DNA from: Streptomyces cellostaticus
GTDB lineage: Bacteria > Actinomycetota > Actinomycetes > Streptomycetales > Streptomycetaceae
Assembly (NCBI RefSeq): GCF_001513965.1
Contig: NZ_KQ948024.1
Coordinates: 205,508-269,507, forward strand
DNA length: 64,000 nt
Reading direction: 5' to 3'
The position numbers and the translations under genes were made by a program. Below, piece by piece: positions 24,713 through 33,900 of this stretch; position 1 is the first letter of the stretch; each line of letters opens with the position of its first letter. The notes under the pieces were generated by a model. That model was not told the DNA's origin. It did no database searches and saw only the letters and a program-made list of their open reading frames with translations.

Positions 24713-24739
24713 GGGAACGTTCTCGTTCCCGGAAGCGTT
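24713..24739 (+). promoter_or_regulatory. Sigma-R/ECF-type promoter for the zinc-ribbon gene
   Basis: GGGAAC (24713-24718) is followed after 18 bases by GTT (24737-24739), close to the sigma-R pattern GGGAAT-N18-GTT. It lies about 36 bases before the ATG at 24775, leaving a short leader containing AAGGAGGG. Confidence 0.5.
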
Positions 24740-24774
24740 GTATGGGTGAAGGCCGGTGCAAGGAGGGCGACCGC

Positions 24775-24966
24775 ATGACGTACGACCGGTTGGTGTGCGC
24801 GAACTGCGCGGCGCCCGTGAGCGAGGGCCGGTGCCCGGTGTGCCGTGCCAATCGCGAGCGACTGCAGCAGGAGGGCTTCTTCGCGGGGCTGAACCCGATG
24901 GCGCTGATCGCGCTGCTGGCGGTGCTGATCGCCGCGGTGGCGCTGCTGGCGCACCAGACCGCGTAA
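24775..24966 (+). CDS. Small zinc-ribbon membrane protein
   Basis: This 63-residue protein has two CXXC pairs (LVCANC and GRCPVC) at about residues 8-23, a short linker (RANRERLQQEGFFAGLNP) and one C-terminal membrane helix at about 41-60. The cysteine pairs probably bind one zinc ion on the cytoplasmic side. The ATG at 24775 follows AAGGAGGG at the ideal distance. It is a single-gene unit between a sigma-R-like promoter and a strong terminator. I do not know its function; a thiol-stress link is suggested by the promoter and cysteines but unproven. Confidence 0.8.
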   Translation: MTYDRLVCANCAAPVSEGRCPVCRANRERLQQEGFFAGLNPMALIALLAVLIAAVALLAHQTA

Positions 24967-24996
24967 GAAGACCGGAAAGACCCGGCAAGAGCACCG

Positions 24997-25029
24997 GAAG
25001 GGCCCGGAGCGCCATGCTCCGGGCCCTTC
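24997..25029. terminator. Bidirectional terminator
   Basis: Perfect 14-base arms (24997-25010 and 25016-25029) with a 5-base loop lie between two convergent genes, with a T-rich flank on the plus strand. Confidence 0.85.
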
Positions 25030-25071
25030 TTCGACACGCTGTGCATACGCAGCGCGACGGTACGGCTACGC

Positions 25072-26016
25072 TCAGGCGGCCGCGCCGCCCCGGCCGTTCG
25101 CCAGACGCGGCAGGATGCGGAAGCCGATGCCACCGGCGATCATCGTCGCGGCGCCGACCAGCAGGAACGCGGTCTGTCCGGCACCGGTCTCGGCGAGCTG
25201 CTTGCCGCCGCCCTTGGCCGAGGTGTCCGAGCCCGTGTCGGTGAGGGCCGAGGAGCCCTCCTCCTGGGAGGCGTTGTTGTTGCCGCCGCCGTCGGGGGTG
25301 GTGTGGCCGTTGCCACCGGAGGTGCTGGAGCCGCCGCCGTTGCCACCGCCGGAGTTGCCACCGCCGGAGTTGCCGGAACCGCCGCCGTTGCCGCCGCCCG
25401 AGTTGCCGCCGCCGGAGTTGCCGGAACCGCCGTTGTCACCGCCGGTCGAGCTGCCGCCACCGGTCGTGCTGCTGCCACCGGTCGTGGTGCTGCCACCGGT
25501 GCTGTCATCGCCACCGGTCGTGCCACCGGTCGTGCCACCGGTCGTGCCGCCGGTCGTGGTGCTGCCACCGGTCGTGGTGCTGCCACCGGTGCTGTCGTCG
25601 CCACCGGTCGTGCCGCCGGTCGTGCTGCTGCCGCCGGTGCTGTCGTCACCGCCGATCACACCACCGATCGTGGTGTCGCCGCCGGTCGTGGTGCCGCCGG
25701 TGCTGTCATCGCCACCGGTCGTGGTGCTGCCACCGGTGGCGTCACCGCCGGTGGTGTCACCACCAGTGGTGCTGCTGCCGCCGGTCGAGCTGCCACCGGT
25801 GGTGTCGCAGACGCCGATGGGGTCGCAGCCACCGCTGCCGCCGCCGTCGGTACCGCCGTCGGAGTTTCCGCTCGCGCTCACACCAAGGCTGATCGGGCCC
25901 GCCTGGACATCGAGGTCCAGGGCGGAAGCCGCGCCGGCGGCGGTCAGCGAGGCACCCGCCGCGATCACGGCGCCGGCGGCTATCCGCGCGACCCGGATCC
26001 GCGTCTTCTTCGTCAT
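25072..26016 (-). CDS. Sortase-anchored surface protein with Gly/Ser/Thr repeat stalk
   Basis: This 314-residue protein has a Sec signal peptide (MTKKTRIRVARIAAGAVIAA, cleavage near ASA at 30-32). A long low-complexity stalk follows at about 50-250, made of units such as DDSTGG, STTTGG and, further on, GNSGGGNGGG, with only two cysteines in a short CDPIGVC loop at its start. The C-terminus is a cell-wall sorting signal: LAETG at 274-278, a hydrophobic helix and a basic tail. LAxTG is the motif of class E sortases of Streptomyces, which attach proteins to the wall for aerial growth. The stalk could span the wall; no binding or enzyme domain is present. The ATG at 26014-26016 is the only sensible start. 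Confidence 0.85.
   Translation of the reverse strand: MTKKTRIRVARIAAGAVIAAGASLTAAGAASALDLDVQAGPISLGVSASGNSDGGTDGGGSGGCDPIGVCDTTGGSSTGGSSTTGGDTTGGDATGGSTTTGGDDSTGGTTTGGDTTIGGVIGGDDSTGGSSTTGGTTGGDDSTGGSTTTGGSTTTGGTTGGTTGGTTGGDDSTGGSTTTGGSSTTGGGSSTGGDNGGSGNSGGGNSGGGNGGGSGNSGGGNSGGGNGGGSSTSGGNGHTTPDGGGNNNASQEEGSSALTDTGSDTSAKGGGKQLAETGAGQTAFLLVGAATMIAGGIGFRILPRLANGRGGAAA
25440..25800 (-). repeat. Short tandem repeats inside the surface-protein gene
   Basis: Degenerate in-frame repeats of 9-12 bases built from CCACCGGTCGTG-like units encode TTGG and STTTGG runs. Such tracts can gain or lose units, so stalk length may vary among strains. Confidence 0.75.
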
Positions 26017-26275
26017 ATGGTTGCTACCCCCAGTAGCTGTTCGTCAATGAGGCGGCGTGCGGGGCTTGCCGTGATCGACGGAGGCAGCTGACGAAGCCCG
26101 GATCATGTCCGAGTCATCCCATTCCCCCGGTTCACATGCGCCCCAGAGATACGCATGCCACGCTTCACCCTTCCCATTTTTCAAAGCAACGTCAAGGCCG
26201 TTGCGGGCGCAATGTCCGATGGGGTGGCGTTTGCCGGGAAATGGAGACTGTGAGTGTGATGTAAAACCCAGACAA
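26017..26275. other. Leader region of the surface-protein gene
   Basis: This is about 260 bases between the surface-protein start and the prfB terminator, long enough for a promoter and a sizeable 5' leader. I looked for a c-di-AMP riboswitch, sometimes present before Streptomyces wall genes, and did not find its conserved elements. Nothing else is recognisable. Confidence 0.4.
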
Positions 26276-26310
26276 ATGACAACTGCCGCCACGCGGGCGG
26301 CAGTTGTCAT
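26276..26310 (-). terminator. prfB terminator
   Basis: Perfect 15-base arms (26276-26290 and 26296-26310) around a 5-base loop lie 11 bases after the prfB stop, with TTGTCTGGGTTTT following on the minus strand. Confidence 0.9.
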
Positions 26311-26320
26311 GTCGACAAAG

Positions 26321-27427
26321 TTACTTCTCCTGCTGCTTGCGCCAGCGAATGCCGGCCTCCAGGAACCCGTCGATCTCACCGTTGAACACGGCCTCGGGGT
26401 TACCGACCTCGTGCTCGGTTCGCAGGTCCTTGACCATCTGGTACGGGTGCAGCACGTAGGAACGCATCTGGTTGCCCCAGGAGTTGCCGCCGTCGCCCTT
26501 GAGGGCGTCCATCTTGGCCTGCTCCTCCTGCCGGCGCCGCTCCAGCAGCTTGGCCTGGAGGACGTTCATCGCGGTGGCCTTGTTCTGGATCTGCGACCGC
26601 TCGTTCTGGCAGGAGACGACGATGCCGGTGGGGAGGTGGGTCAGGCGCACCGCCGAGTCGGTGGTGTTCACGCCCTGGCCGCCGGGCCCGGACGACCGGT
26701 ACACGTCGACCCTCAGCTCGGACTCGTCGATCTCGATGTGGTCGGTCTGCTCGACCACGGGGAGGACCTCGACACCCGCGAAGGAGGTCTGGCGACGCCC
26801 CTGGTTGTCGTAGGGCGAGATCCGGACGAGCCGGTGGGTGCCCTGCTCGACGGAGAGCGTTCCGTAGGCGTAGGGAGCCTGGACGGCGAAGGTGGTGGAC
26901 TTGATGCCCGCCTCTTCGGCGTACGACGTCTCGTAGACCTCTGTCTTGTATCCGCGCTGCTCGGCCCAGCGCAGGTACATGCGCTGCAGCTTCTCCGCGA
27001 AGTCGGCGGCGTCGACGCCACCGGCCTCGGCGCGGATGTTGACGAGCGCCTCACGGGCGTCGTACTCACCGCTCAGCAGCGTCCGGACCTCCATCTCGTC
27101 CAGCGCCTTGCGCACGGAGGCCAGCTCGGACTCGGCCTCGGCGCGGGTGTCCGGGTCGTCCTCCTCCTCGGCCATCTCGAAGAGCACGCCGAGATCGTCG
27201 ATCCGGCCGCGCAGCGCCTCCGCCTTCCTGACCTCCGCCTGGAGGTGGGAGAGCCTGCTGGTGATCTTCTGCGCCTCGTCCGGGTTGTCCCACAGGGACG
27301 GCGCCGCCGCCTGCTCCTCAAGCACGGCGATTTGTGCCCTCAGCCCATCGAGGTCCAGGACGGCCTCGATCGACTCCATGGTCGAGGAGAGGGACTTCAG
27401 CTCTTCGGATACATCGACGACTGCCAC
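26321..27427 (-). CDS. prfB: Peptide chain release factor 2
   Basis: RF2 ends translation at UGA and UAA codons. The 368-residue protein has the GGQ loop at 249-251 (SSGPGGQGVNTT), which triggers peptide release. The codon-reading tripeptide is at 204-206 and reads SPY here, whereas the textbook RF2 motif is SPF. The N-terminal coiled-coil domain (about 10-110) is intact. The gene is one continuous frame with no programmed +1 frameshift site near codon 25, so there is no UGA autoregulation of the E. coli kind. It ends at a strong terminator and lies downstream of pkaB with a 96-base gap. Confidence 0.95.
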   Translation of the reverse strand: MAVVDVSEELKSLSSTMESIEAVLDLDGLRAQIAVLEEQAAAPSLWDNPDEAQKITSRLSHLQAEVRKAEALRGRIDDLGVLFEMAEEEDDPDTRAEAESELASVRKALDEMEVRTLLSGEYDAREALVNIRAEAGGVDAADFAEKLQRMYLRWAEQRGYKTEVYETSYAEEAGIKSTTFAVQAPYAYGTLSVEQGTHRLVRISPYDNQGRRQTSFAGVEVLPVVEQTDHIEIDESELRVDVYRSSGPGGQGVNTTDSAVRLTHLPTGIVVSCQNERSQIQNKATAMNVLQAKLLERRRQEEQAKMDALKGDGGNSWGNQMRSYVLHPYQMVKDLRTEHEVGNPEAVFNGEIDGFLEAGIRWRKQQEK

Positions 27428-27523
27428 GCCTCCAGCGTAACGGCTCCACCGACCAGCGAGGGCCGAGCGGGGGGAGGTGATGGGGGTGGGGGGTCCGGAG
27501 GGGGGCGGAGCACCCCTGGCGGG

Positions 27524-28750
27524 TCAGGGGGTCGAGGTGCTGTGGGTGTCCTGCGGGGGCTGATCGTCCCCTGACGTCGCCGCCCACGCGCCGACGCCGA
27601 TCGCCGCAGCCAGCACCACCCCCGCGACGCCCAAAGTGATCCTGCGGCGCCGAGCGGCAGCGCGATGCCGAGCCGACCCGGGCCGCGGCGCACCCGACGC
27701 CCTCGGCACCCGTGCCGTCCCCCGCGCCCCGCCCGCCAGCTCATCGGGCCCCGGCACCCTCATCGACGTATGCGTGTCCCGATTGGAGTCCGGCTTCGCC
27801 CCCGGCACCAACGGCACCGCACCACGCCGCCGCACGGGCTCCCCGGGCACGGCCGGCGCCGGCGCCTCCTGCGGCCCTTCCTCGTCGGACTCCGCCTCCG
27901 GTTCGTCCACATCCAGCGGCGCCATCCCCACCAGCATCGGAAGCTGTTCCCGCAACCGCGCCCCCAGCTCCGACGCGCGCAACCGCGAGGCCGGCGCCTT
28001 CGCCAGGCACTGCACGATCAGCTGCCACAGCTCATCGGGGATACCGGGCAGCGGCGCGACGGTCTCCGTGACGTGCCGCCGCAGCACCGCGCCGGGGTGA
28101 CCGCCGCCGAAGGGGGTGAAGCCCGCGAGCAGCTCGTACAGGACCGTGGCCAGGGCGTAGATGTCCACGGCGGCGCGCGGGGGCAGCCCCTCGACGATCT
28201 CCGGGGCCAGATAGTCGGGCGTACCGATGATCTTCGTGGCCCGCGTCCGCTTCGGCGAGTCGATCAGCTTGGCGACGCCGAAGTCGGTGAGCAGCGCGGG
28301 GTGGGCCCCGCCCGGGCCGAGCGGGCCCTGCATGTCCAGCAGGACGTTCTCGGGCTTCACGTCCCGGTGCACGACCCCGGCCGCGTGGGCCGCCGCGAGC
28401 CCGTCGGCGACGTCCGCGACGATCGCCACGGCCGCCTCGGGCGCGAGCCTGCGCTCACGCTCGAGCCGGGTGCGCAGATCGGTACCGCGCACCAGGTCCA
28501 TGACGAGGGCCAGGTCGTTGCCGTCGACCACCAGGTCGCGCACGGAGACGATGTGCGGGTGCTCCAGGCCGAGCAGTGCGGTGCGCTCCTGGACGAAGCG
28601 CCCGACGAGCTCCTGGTCGGACGCGAGATCCTCACGCAGCAGCTTGACGGCGACGGGCCCGTCCGGTCCCTCGCCCAGCCACACCGTGCCGGCGCTGCCC
28701 CGCCCCAGGATCTGGTTGGCGGTGTACCGGCTGCCGATCTTCCGTGCCAA
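27524..28750 (-). CDS. pkaB: Membrane Ser/Thr protein kinase
   Basis: This 408-residue PknB-type kinase has a glycine-rich loop LGRGSAGTVW, the ATP lysine at about 36 (VAVKLL), the catalytic HRDVKPEN with Asp130 and the DFG motif with Asp156. The activation segment (TRATKIIGTPDYLAPE) carries threonines for autophosphorylation. A proline/acidic linker and one membrane helix near 370-390 follow, then a short extracytoplasmic tail (SGDDQPPQDTHSTSTP) without a sensor domain. The start is TTG at 28748-28750, supported by AGGAG 5 bases upstream. It lies 111 bases after pkaA in the same direction; the pair corresponds to the tandem pkaA-pkaB kinases of S. coelicolor as I recall them. Substrates are unknown; a neighbouring FHA protein is a candidate partner. 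Confidence 0.88.
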   Translation of the reverse strand: MARKIGSRYTANQILGRGSAGTVWLGEGPDGPVAVKLLREDLASDQELVGRFVQERTALLGLEHPHIVSVRDLVVDGNDLALVMDLVRGTDLRTRLERERRLAPEAAVAIVADVADGLAAAHAAGVVHRDVKPENVLLDMQGPLGPGGAHPALLTDFGVAKLIDSPKRTRATKIIGTPDYLAPEIVEGLPPRAAVDIYALATVLYELLAGFTPFGGGHPGAVLRRHVTETVAPLPGIPDELWQLIVQCLAKAPASRLRASELGARLREQLPMLVGMAPLDVDEPEAESDEEGPQEAPAPAVPGEPVRRRGAVPLVPGAKPDSNRDTHTSMRVPGPDELAGGARGTARVPRASGAPRPGSARHRAAARRRRITLGVAGVVLAAAIGVGAWAATSGDDQPPQDTHSTSTP

Positions 28751-28861
28751 GACTGCTCCTACAGACGCGTGTTGTCGTTAAAACTACGCGTCCGAGGAGC
28801 CAACCTTCACCGCGGAGACGGAAATCACCCGGCAGATGTCGACAAATACCCAAACCAGCGA

Positions 28862-30553
28862 TCAGTTGCCGCTGCCGGAGGAGCTGCCCAGCTTCTTGAC
28901 CAAGTGGCTCACCGAGCCCACCAAGTCCTTCACCTGGTGCCAGTAGCCCTTGCCGTGCCCGATCCAGGTGTGCAGTGGCGTCAGCTCATAGATCAGCCAG
29001 CTCGCGATGATCAGGATGACGATCGTGAACAGGCAGCCCTTCAGGCAGCCGAGCCCGGGGATCTTCATCGGGTTCGCGCTGCGCTGCCGCGGCGCCCGCG
29101 GCTCGCGCGCGGGCCGCTGCGGCTCGGGAGCGGGCGGCGCGTACCGCTGGGGCTGCTGCTGCGGGGCGTACTGCTGGGGCTGCTGCTGCGGATGGCCGTA
29201 TCCGGCCGGCGCCTGCTGCTGTCCGCGCGGCTGCGGACGCTGCGGGCGCGCCTGCGGGGCCTGGCGCGGCTGCTGCTGCGGCCGGGCGGCCTGCCGCTGG
29301 GGGCGGCGGCGCAGCGGGTCCGCGTCGGGGTCGAGGTACTGGATCTGCGTCTGCTCGTTACGGTCCCGGGCGGCGCGCAGCTGGGACTGCCAGGGGTGCG
29401 GCTGCTCGGGCTGCTGCCCCTGGCCGCCGGGCGGGCCCTGCGGCATCGGCGGCATGACCGCCGTCGGGTCCGCGGCGCCCGTGTTCGGCAGCACGGCGGT
29501 GGGGTCGGCCGCGCCGACGGGGCCGCCGGTGTGCGGCAGGAAACTGGTCGCGGCGTTCGGGTCGTACGCCCCCTGCGGCGCGTTCGTCGGCAACACCTGC
29601 GTGGGGTCGGCGGCGCCGGGCACGCCCGGGACGGCGGCCGGGGCCGGGTCGGGGGCCAGCAGGGCGCCGACGCCCTCGGCGGCGGCGATCTGGGCGGCGT
29701 TGGCGTGCACGCCGATGCCCTCGGCGACCACGCGCAGGCCGCGCGCGAGGTTCTCCGCGCTGGGCCGTTGCTCGGGGCTCTTGCGCAGGCAGCGCTCTAT
29801 GACCGTCCACAGCGGGTCCGGGACGGTGGAGGGGCGGCGCGGCTCGGCGCTCAGGTGCTGGTGCAGGACTTCGAGGGCGGTGCCGCCGGAGAACGGCGGG
29901 CGGCCGGTGACCAGCTCGTACAGCAGGATGCCGGCGCCGTAGATGTCGACGGCGGAGGTCTGCGGGCGGCCCTCGGCGGACTCCGGCGCGATGTACGCGG
30001 GCGTGCCGACGAACTCGTGGGTGCGGGTCAGGCCAGGGGAGTCGGCGAGACGGGCGATGCCGAAGTCGGTCAGCATCGGGTGCATCCGGCCGTCGTACTG
30101 CTGGAGCAGCACGTTGGCGGGCTTCAGGTCGCGGTGGACGACGCCGTCGGCGTGACTCGCGGCGAGGGCGTCGGCGATCTGCGCGGTCAGCAGGGATGCG
30201 GCGACCGGGGTGAAGGGGCCGTTCTCGCGCAGGTAGCGGTGCAGGTCGGGGCCGTCGACGAGGTCCATGACCAGGGCCAGCAGATCGCCCTCGACGACCA
30301 GGTCGCGCACCCGGACGATGTTCGGGTGGGTGAGCCGGAGCAGCACGGCCCGCTCCCGCAGGAAGCGCATCACGATGTCCGGGTCGCCGGCCAGCTCCTC
30401 CTTGAGGACCTTGATCGCGACCGTCTCGCCGGGCTGGCCGGCGACGGCCGCCTCGGCGCCCGCGGTCTCGCGCTGGCGGGCACGCCAGACGGTGCCCGTG
30501 GCGCCGCGCCCGAGCGGCTCCTCGAGCAGGTACTTGCTGCCGACTGGCCGCAC
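28862..30553 (-). CDS. pkaA: Membrane Ser/Thr protein kinase with Pro/Gln-rich linker
   Basis: This 563-residue PknB-type kinase has its ATP lysine at about 48 (VAIKVL), the catalytic HRDLKPAN with Asp142 and DFG with Asp163. The activation loop is TRTHEFVGTPAYIAPE. After the kinase domain (to about 285) comes a long disordered linker with DPTAVLP/DPTQVLP-like motifs carrying possible phosphothreonines, then a Gln/Pro/Arg-rich stretch (about 400-490). A membrane helix at about 507-523 and a 40-residue outer tail follow. I start at the GTG at 30551-30553 with GGGAG upstream; an in-frame extension to 30721 would add a repetitive MNPD/MNPG peptide that I think is not translated. The threonine-rich linker could recruit the FHA protein encoded divergently. 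Confidence 0.88.
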   Translation of the reverse strand: MRPVGSKYLLEEPLGRGATGTVWRARQRETAGAEAAVAGQPGETVAIKVLKEELAGDPDIVMRFLRERAVLLRLTHPNIVRVRDLVVEGDLLALVMDLVDGPDLHRYLRENGPFTPVAASLLTAQIADALAASHADGVVHRDLKPANVLLQQYDGRMHPMLTDFGIARLADSPGLTRTHEFVGTPAYIAPESAEGRPQTSAVDIYGAGILLYELVTGRPPFSGGTALEVLHQHLSAEPRRPSTVPDPLWTVIERCLRKSPEQRPSAENLARGLRVVAEGIGVHANAAQIAAAEGVGALLAPDPAPAAVPGVPGAADPTQVLPTNAPQGAYDPNAATSFLPHTGGPVGAADPTAVLPNTGAADPTAVMPPMPQGPPGGQGQQPEQPHPWQSQLRAARDRNEQTQIQYLDPDADPLRRRPQRQAARPQQQPRQAPQARPQRPQPRGQQQAPAGYGHPQQQPQQYAPQQQPQRYAPPAPEPQRPAREPRAPRQRSANPMKIPGLGCLKGCLFTIVILIIASWLIYELTPLHTWIGHGKGYWHQVKDLVGSVSHLVKKLGSSSGSGN

Positions 30554-30973
30554 GTCACGCGCTCCCTGCTGCTTGTTGCTGCTTGCTTGCCTGCATTCCG
30601 GTGTTCCGACCCACTGTAGTGCCGCTCCACAAGGCACTACGTATGCGTTCCCGACGATGTTCGCCGGTCCTCCCCGGCCATGTCGGTCCGGGTTCATGCC
30701 CGGGTTCATGTCCGGGTTCACGGCCAGGTTCGAAGGAAAGACGCTCGCCTCGGTCTCCTGGTTGCCGCGTTCCGGACGTGACCGATCTCAACTGATCATC
30801 GAGGAGCTACTGGTCAGGCACTTTTGGGGGCAGAGCTGACCAATCAAGATCACTTGGCACCGGGTCGCGGGCGCGTTGTCAGTGACAGGTGCGAGGATGC
30901 GTGCAGTACTGGCCGACGTGCTCGTGCGGGGTGGGGGAAGTCCGCGCCCGGGCAGAAGGGACCGCTGACGGCG
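30554..30973. other. Divergent intergenic region between pkaA and the FHA gene
   Basis: This 420-base region holds both promoters. It contains the 12-bp tandem repeat at 30688-30735 and a pair of 7-base inverted arms (TGGTCAG at 30811-30817, CTGACCA at 30836-30842). No ORF or RNA is recognised. Confidence 0.5.
30688..30735. repeat. 12-bp tandem repeat, three copies plus a degenerate fourth
   Basis: Units TCCGGGTTCATG, CCCGGGTTCATG and TCCGGGTTCACG lie head to tail at 30688-30723, followed by the weaker GCCAGGTTCGAA. They sit about 135-180 bases upstream of pkaA. Possible repeated operator; function unknown. Confidence 0.7.
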
Positions 30974-33900
30974 ATGCAGATCCGGCTGACCGTCGTAGAC
31001 CCGCTGGGCCCGTCTCCGCAGCGGGGGCGTGTCGCGAGCCGCGACGTGCTGGTGACGGCGCCCGCGGGCACGGACCTGGCCGCGGTGGCGTCGGCGCTGG
31101 CCGCGGGGGTCACCGGAGAGAGCGGCGCGGGGCGGGAGTCCAGTGGCGCGGCGGTCGTGCTGTACGCGGGTGCCGAGCGGCTGGACGCCCGCCGCTGCAC
31201 CCTCGGCGAGCCTCCGCTGGTCGACGGCGCCGTGCTGTCCCTGGGCACCCCGGCGGCCCCCGAGCCCCATCCCGAGCTGGACGACGCCCCGACCCAGCTG
31301 CACGTGGTCGCGGGTCCGGACGCCGGCGGGGTCCATCTGCTGCACGGCGGCCGGATCACGGTCGGCCGCTCCGCCGACGCCGACGTCCCGCTGGACGACC
31401 CGGACGTCTCCCGCCTCCACTGCGCGGTCACGGTCGCCGCCGACGGCCGCGTCTCGGTGGCCGACCTCGGCTCCACGAACGGCACGGCCCTGGACGGCAC
31501 GCGCGTGGGCGACCGCCCGGTGCGGTTCCCCGCGGGCGCACTGCTGAGGATCGGCGAGTCCGCCCTGCGGGTGAGGCCGTCGGGGGGTCCCGGGGCGCGG
31601 GTGCAGACGGTCCCGGACGGGGAAGGGTGCGTGCGCGTTTCCCTGGCGGCCGGGGAAGCCGGTGGTCCCGGGCCGGCCGGTGGCTTCGGGGGTGACGCGC
31701 AGCCGGGTGCGGACGCCGGGGCCGGTGCCGCGGGGCACGCGCGCGTGGAGCCCGCGTCGGGCGCGGGTGGCTGCGGCCCCGCCGGACCGACGCATCATGC
31801 CTACGGCTCGGCGGGCTGGGGCTCCTCGGGCGCTGACACGGGGGCTCAGGAGCACCGCCGCGGGGAGCCGACGGTGCCGGGCCAGGCCGGGGCGCCGCAT
31901 ATCGAGAGCCGAAGCGGAAGCACGGGAACACAGGGTCCGGCCTCCGGTACGCCTGCCGACAGCGGAGGCACGGACGCGGGGGACACGCACGCGGGGCGGC
32001 ACGGCGTCGGCGTACACAAAGGCTCCTACGTCGGCACGCCTCAGCACATCCCCGGGCCGGGCAACGCCTCTTCCGGTACGGACACGGACGGCTCCAGCAG
32101 CCGCAAAGGCACACCCCTGCGGGGCACCGACATCCCCCAGGGGGCCCGTCGGCGGGGCGGGCTCGGCGCATGGGCCCGGCGGCTGGCCGGCGGACGCGCG
32201 GAGCAGCCGGCCGCCGGACCGGAGGCGTACGGCGGTGAGGCCGCCGGGCCGTCCCACACACCGGTGACCGGTGTCCCGCAGCAGCCCGAGACCTGGCCCG
32301 ACCCGGCCGCGCTGCTGCTGACCGCGCTCGGTCCCGGGCCCCGGCTGTGGGAGCGCGGGCCGGGGCACCCGGAGGCGCTGACCGTGCGACTCGGCACGGC
32401 CGACCGGAGCGCACCGGACGGCTCGGGCGTGCTGCCGGCCGTGCCGGTGACCGCCGCGCTGCGCGAGGCGGGCGCGCTGGGCCTGGCCGGCCCGCGCCCC
32501 CGGCTGTCCGGGCTGGCCCGCGCGGTACTGGCCCAGCTGGCCACGCTGCACTCGCCCGACCTGCTGGAGATCGTGCTGATCAGCGCGGACCGCTCGCGCC
32601 CGGAGGCGGAGCGCACGGCCGAGTGGTCCTGGCTGGGCTGGCTGCCGCACATCCGCCCGGGCCACAGCCAGGACTGCCGCCTCCTGCTGGCCTACGACCG
32701 CGAACAGGCGGCGGCCCGCGCGGAAGAACTCCTGCGCCGGGTGGAGGAGTACGCGGCATCGGGCCGCAGCACAGCCCAGCCCGCCTCGCCCCGCACGCCT
32801 GCGGCAGGAACCCCGGCTCCGCCACCCGCAGCACCGGCCTCGGCGACAGGCCCCGCCGCAGCAGCCGTGGGCACCGACGCGGTCGCTGGTTCCCCCCAGC
32901 GGGCTTCCGCTCGCCGCCCCTCCTGGGCCCGGGAGGGTGCCGAGCCGGGCGGTCCGGGCGGCTTTGCGGGGCCGTACACCGTGGTCGTCGTGGACGGGGA
33001 TCCGGGCGGTACCGCCCTGCGGGAAGCCGTGGCGCGGCTGGCCGTGGCCGGGCCGCGGGCCGGGATCCATGTGGTGTGCCTCGCCGAGACCACGGCCGCC
33101 ACCCCGGCCTCGCCGGTGGCGCAGACGTACGAGGCGGCCTGTGCGGTCACGCCCACCTTCCGGCACTGCGGGGCCGTCGCGCTGCTCAGCGGTGACGTCG
33201 CCGGCACCCTGCATCTGATGCGCGTCGCGCCCGGCGGTCCCGTCGGCCCCGGTGCGCTCGCTTCCGTCGACGCCGTCTCCCCCGCCTGGGCGGAGCGGTT
33301 CGCGCGGGCGCTCGCGCCGCTGCGCCCGGACGGCCCCGTCGGTGAACGGCACGCGCGCGTGGCCACGCCGCTGCCCCCGTCGGCGCGTCTGCTGGACGAG
33401 CTGGGGCTCGCCCGGGCCACCCCGGCCTCGCTGATGGCCCGCTGGGCGGACGCGGCCGACGACACCGAGTCGCTGGGCGGGCGGGCCCGGGCGGTGCTCG
33501 GTGCCGGGCCTCGCGGCCCGCTCAGCGCCGACCTGGTGGCGGACGGGCCGCATCTGCTGATCGAGGGGCCGTCCGGCAGCGGCCGTACGGAGCTGCTCCG
33601 CGCGGTGGTCGCCTCGCTGGCCGCAGCCGAGCGGCCCGACCGGCTCGGCATGGTGCTGATAGACGGCCGGGACGGCATCGGCACGGGCGCGGGGCGCGGT
33701 GAGGGCTTGCGGGTCTGCACGGACATACCCCATGTGACGACCCACCTCATTGCCAACGACCCCGTCCGCATGCGGGAGTTCGCGCAGTCGCTGAGCGCCG
33801 AGCTGAAGCGGCGTACGGAGCTGGTCGGGCGCACGGACTTCGCCCAGTGGCACACCGGGCGCGAGGTGTCGGGCCGCATCATCGCCCAGCGCAGCCCGAC

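Noticed and set aside
24537..25133. N-terminal extension of FtsE by about 200 codons
   Set aside because: The extension has no coding character and crosses another gene's promoter; FtsE proteins are about 229 residues and begin at the GTG at 24534-24536.
25440..25800. Regular short repeats resembling a CRISPR array
   Set aside because: Units are 9-12 bases without unique spacers and encode a Gly/Ser/Thr stalk in frame; no cas genes are present.
25303..26091. Plus-strand Ala/Gly/Thr-rich ORF antisense to the surface protein
   Set aside because: It is a mirror of the repeat stalk with no start signal and no domain.
26017..26275. Possible c-di-AMP riboswitch in the surface-protein leader
   Set aside because: I could not find the conserved GGG...GCCGAAUCC-type elements or paired helices of that class.
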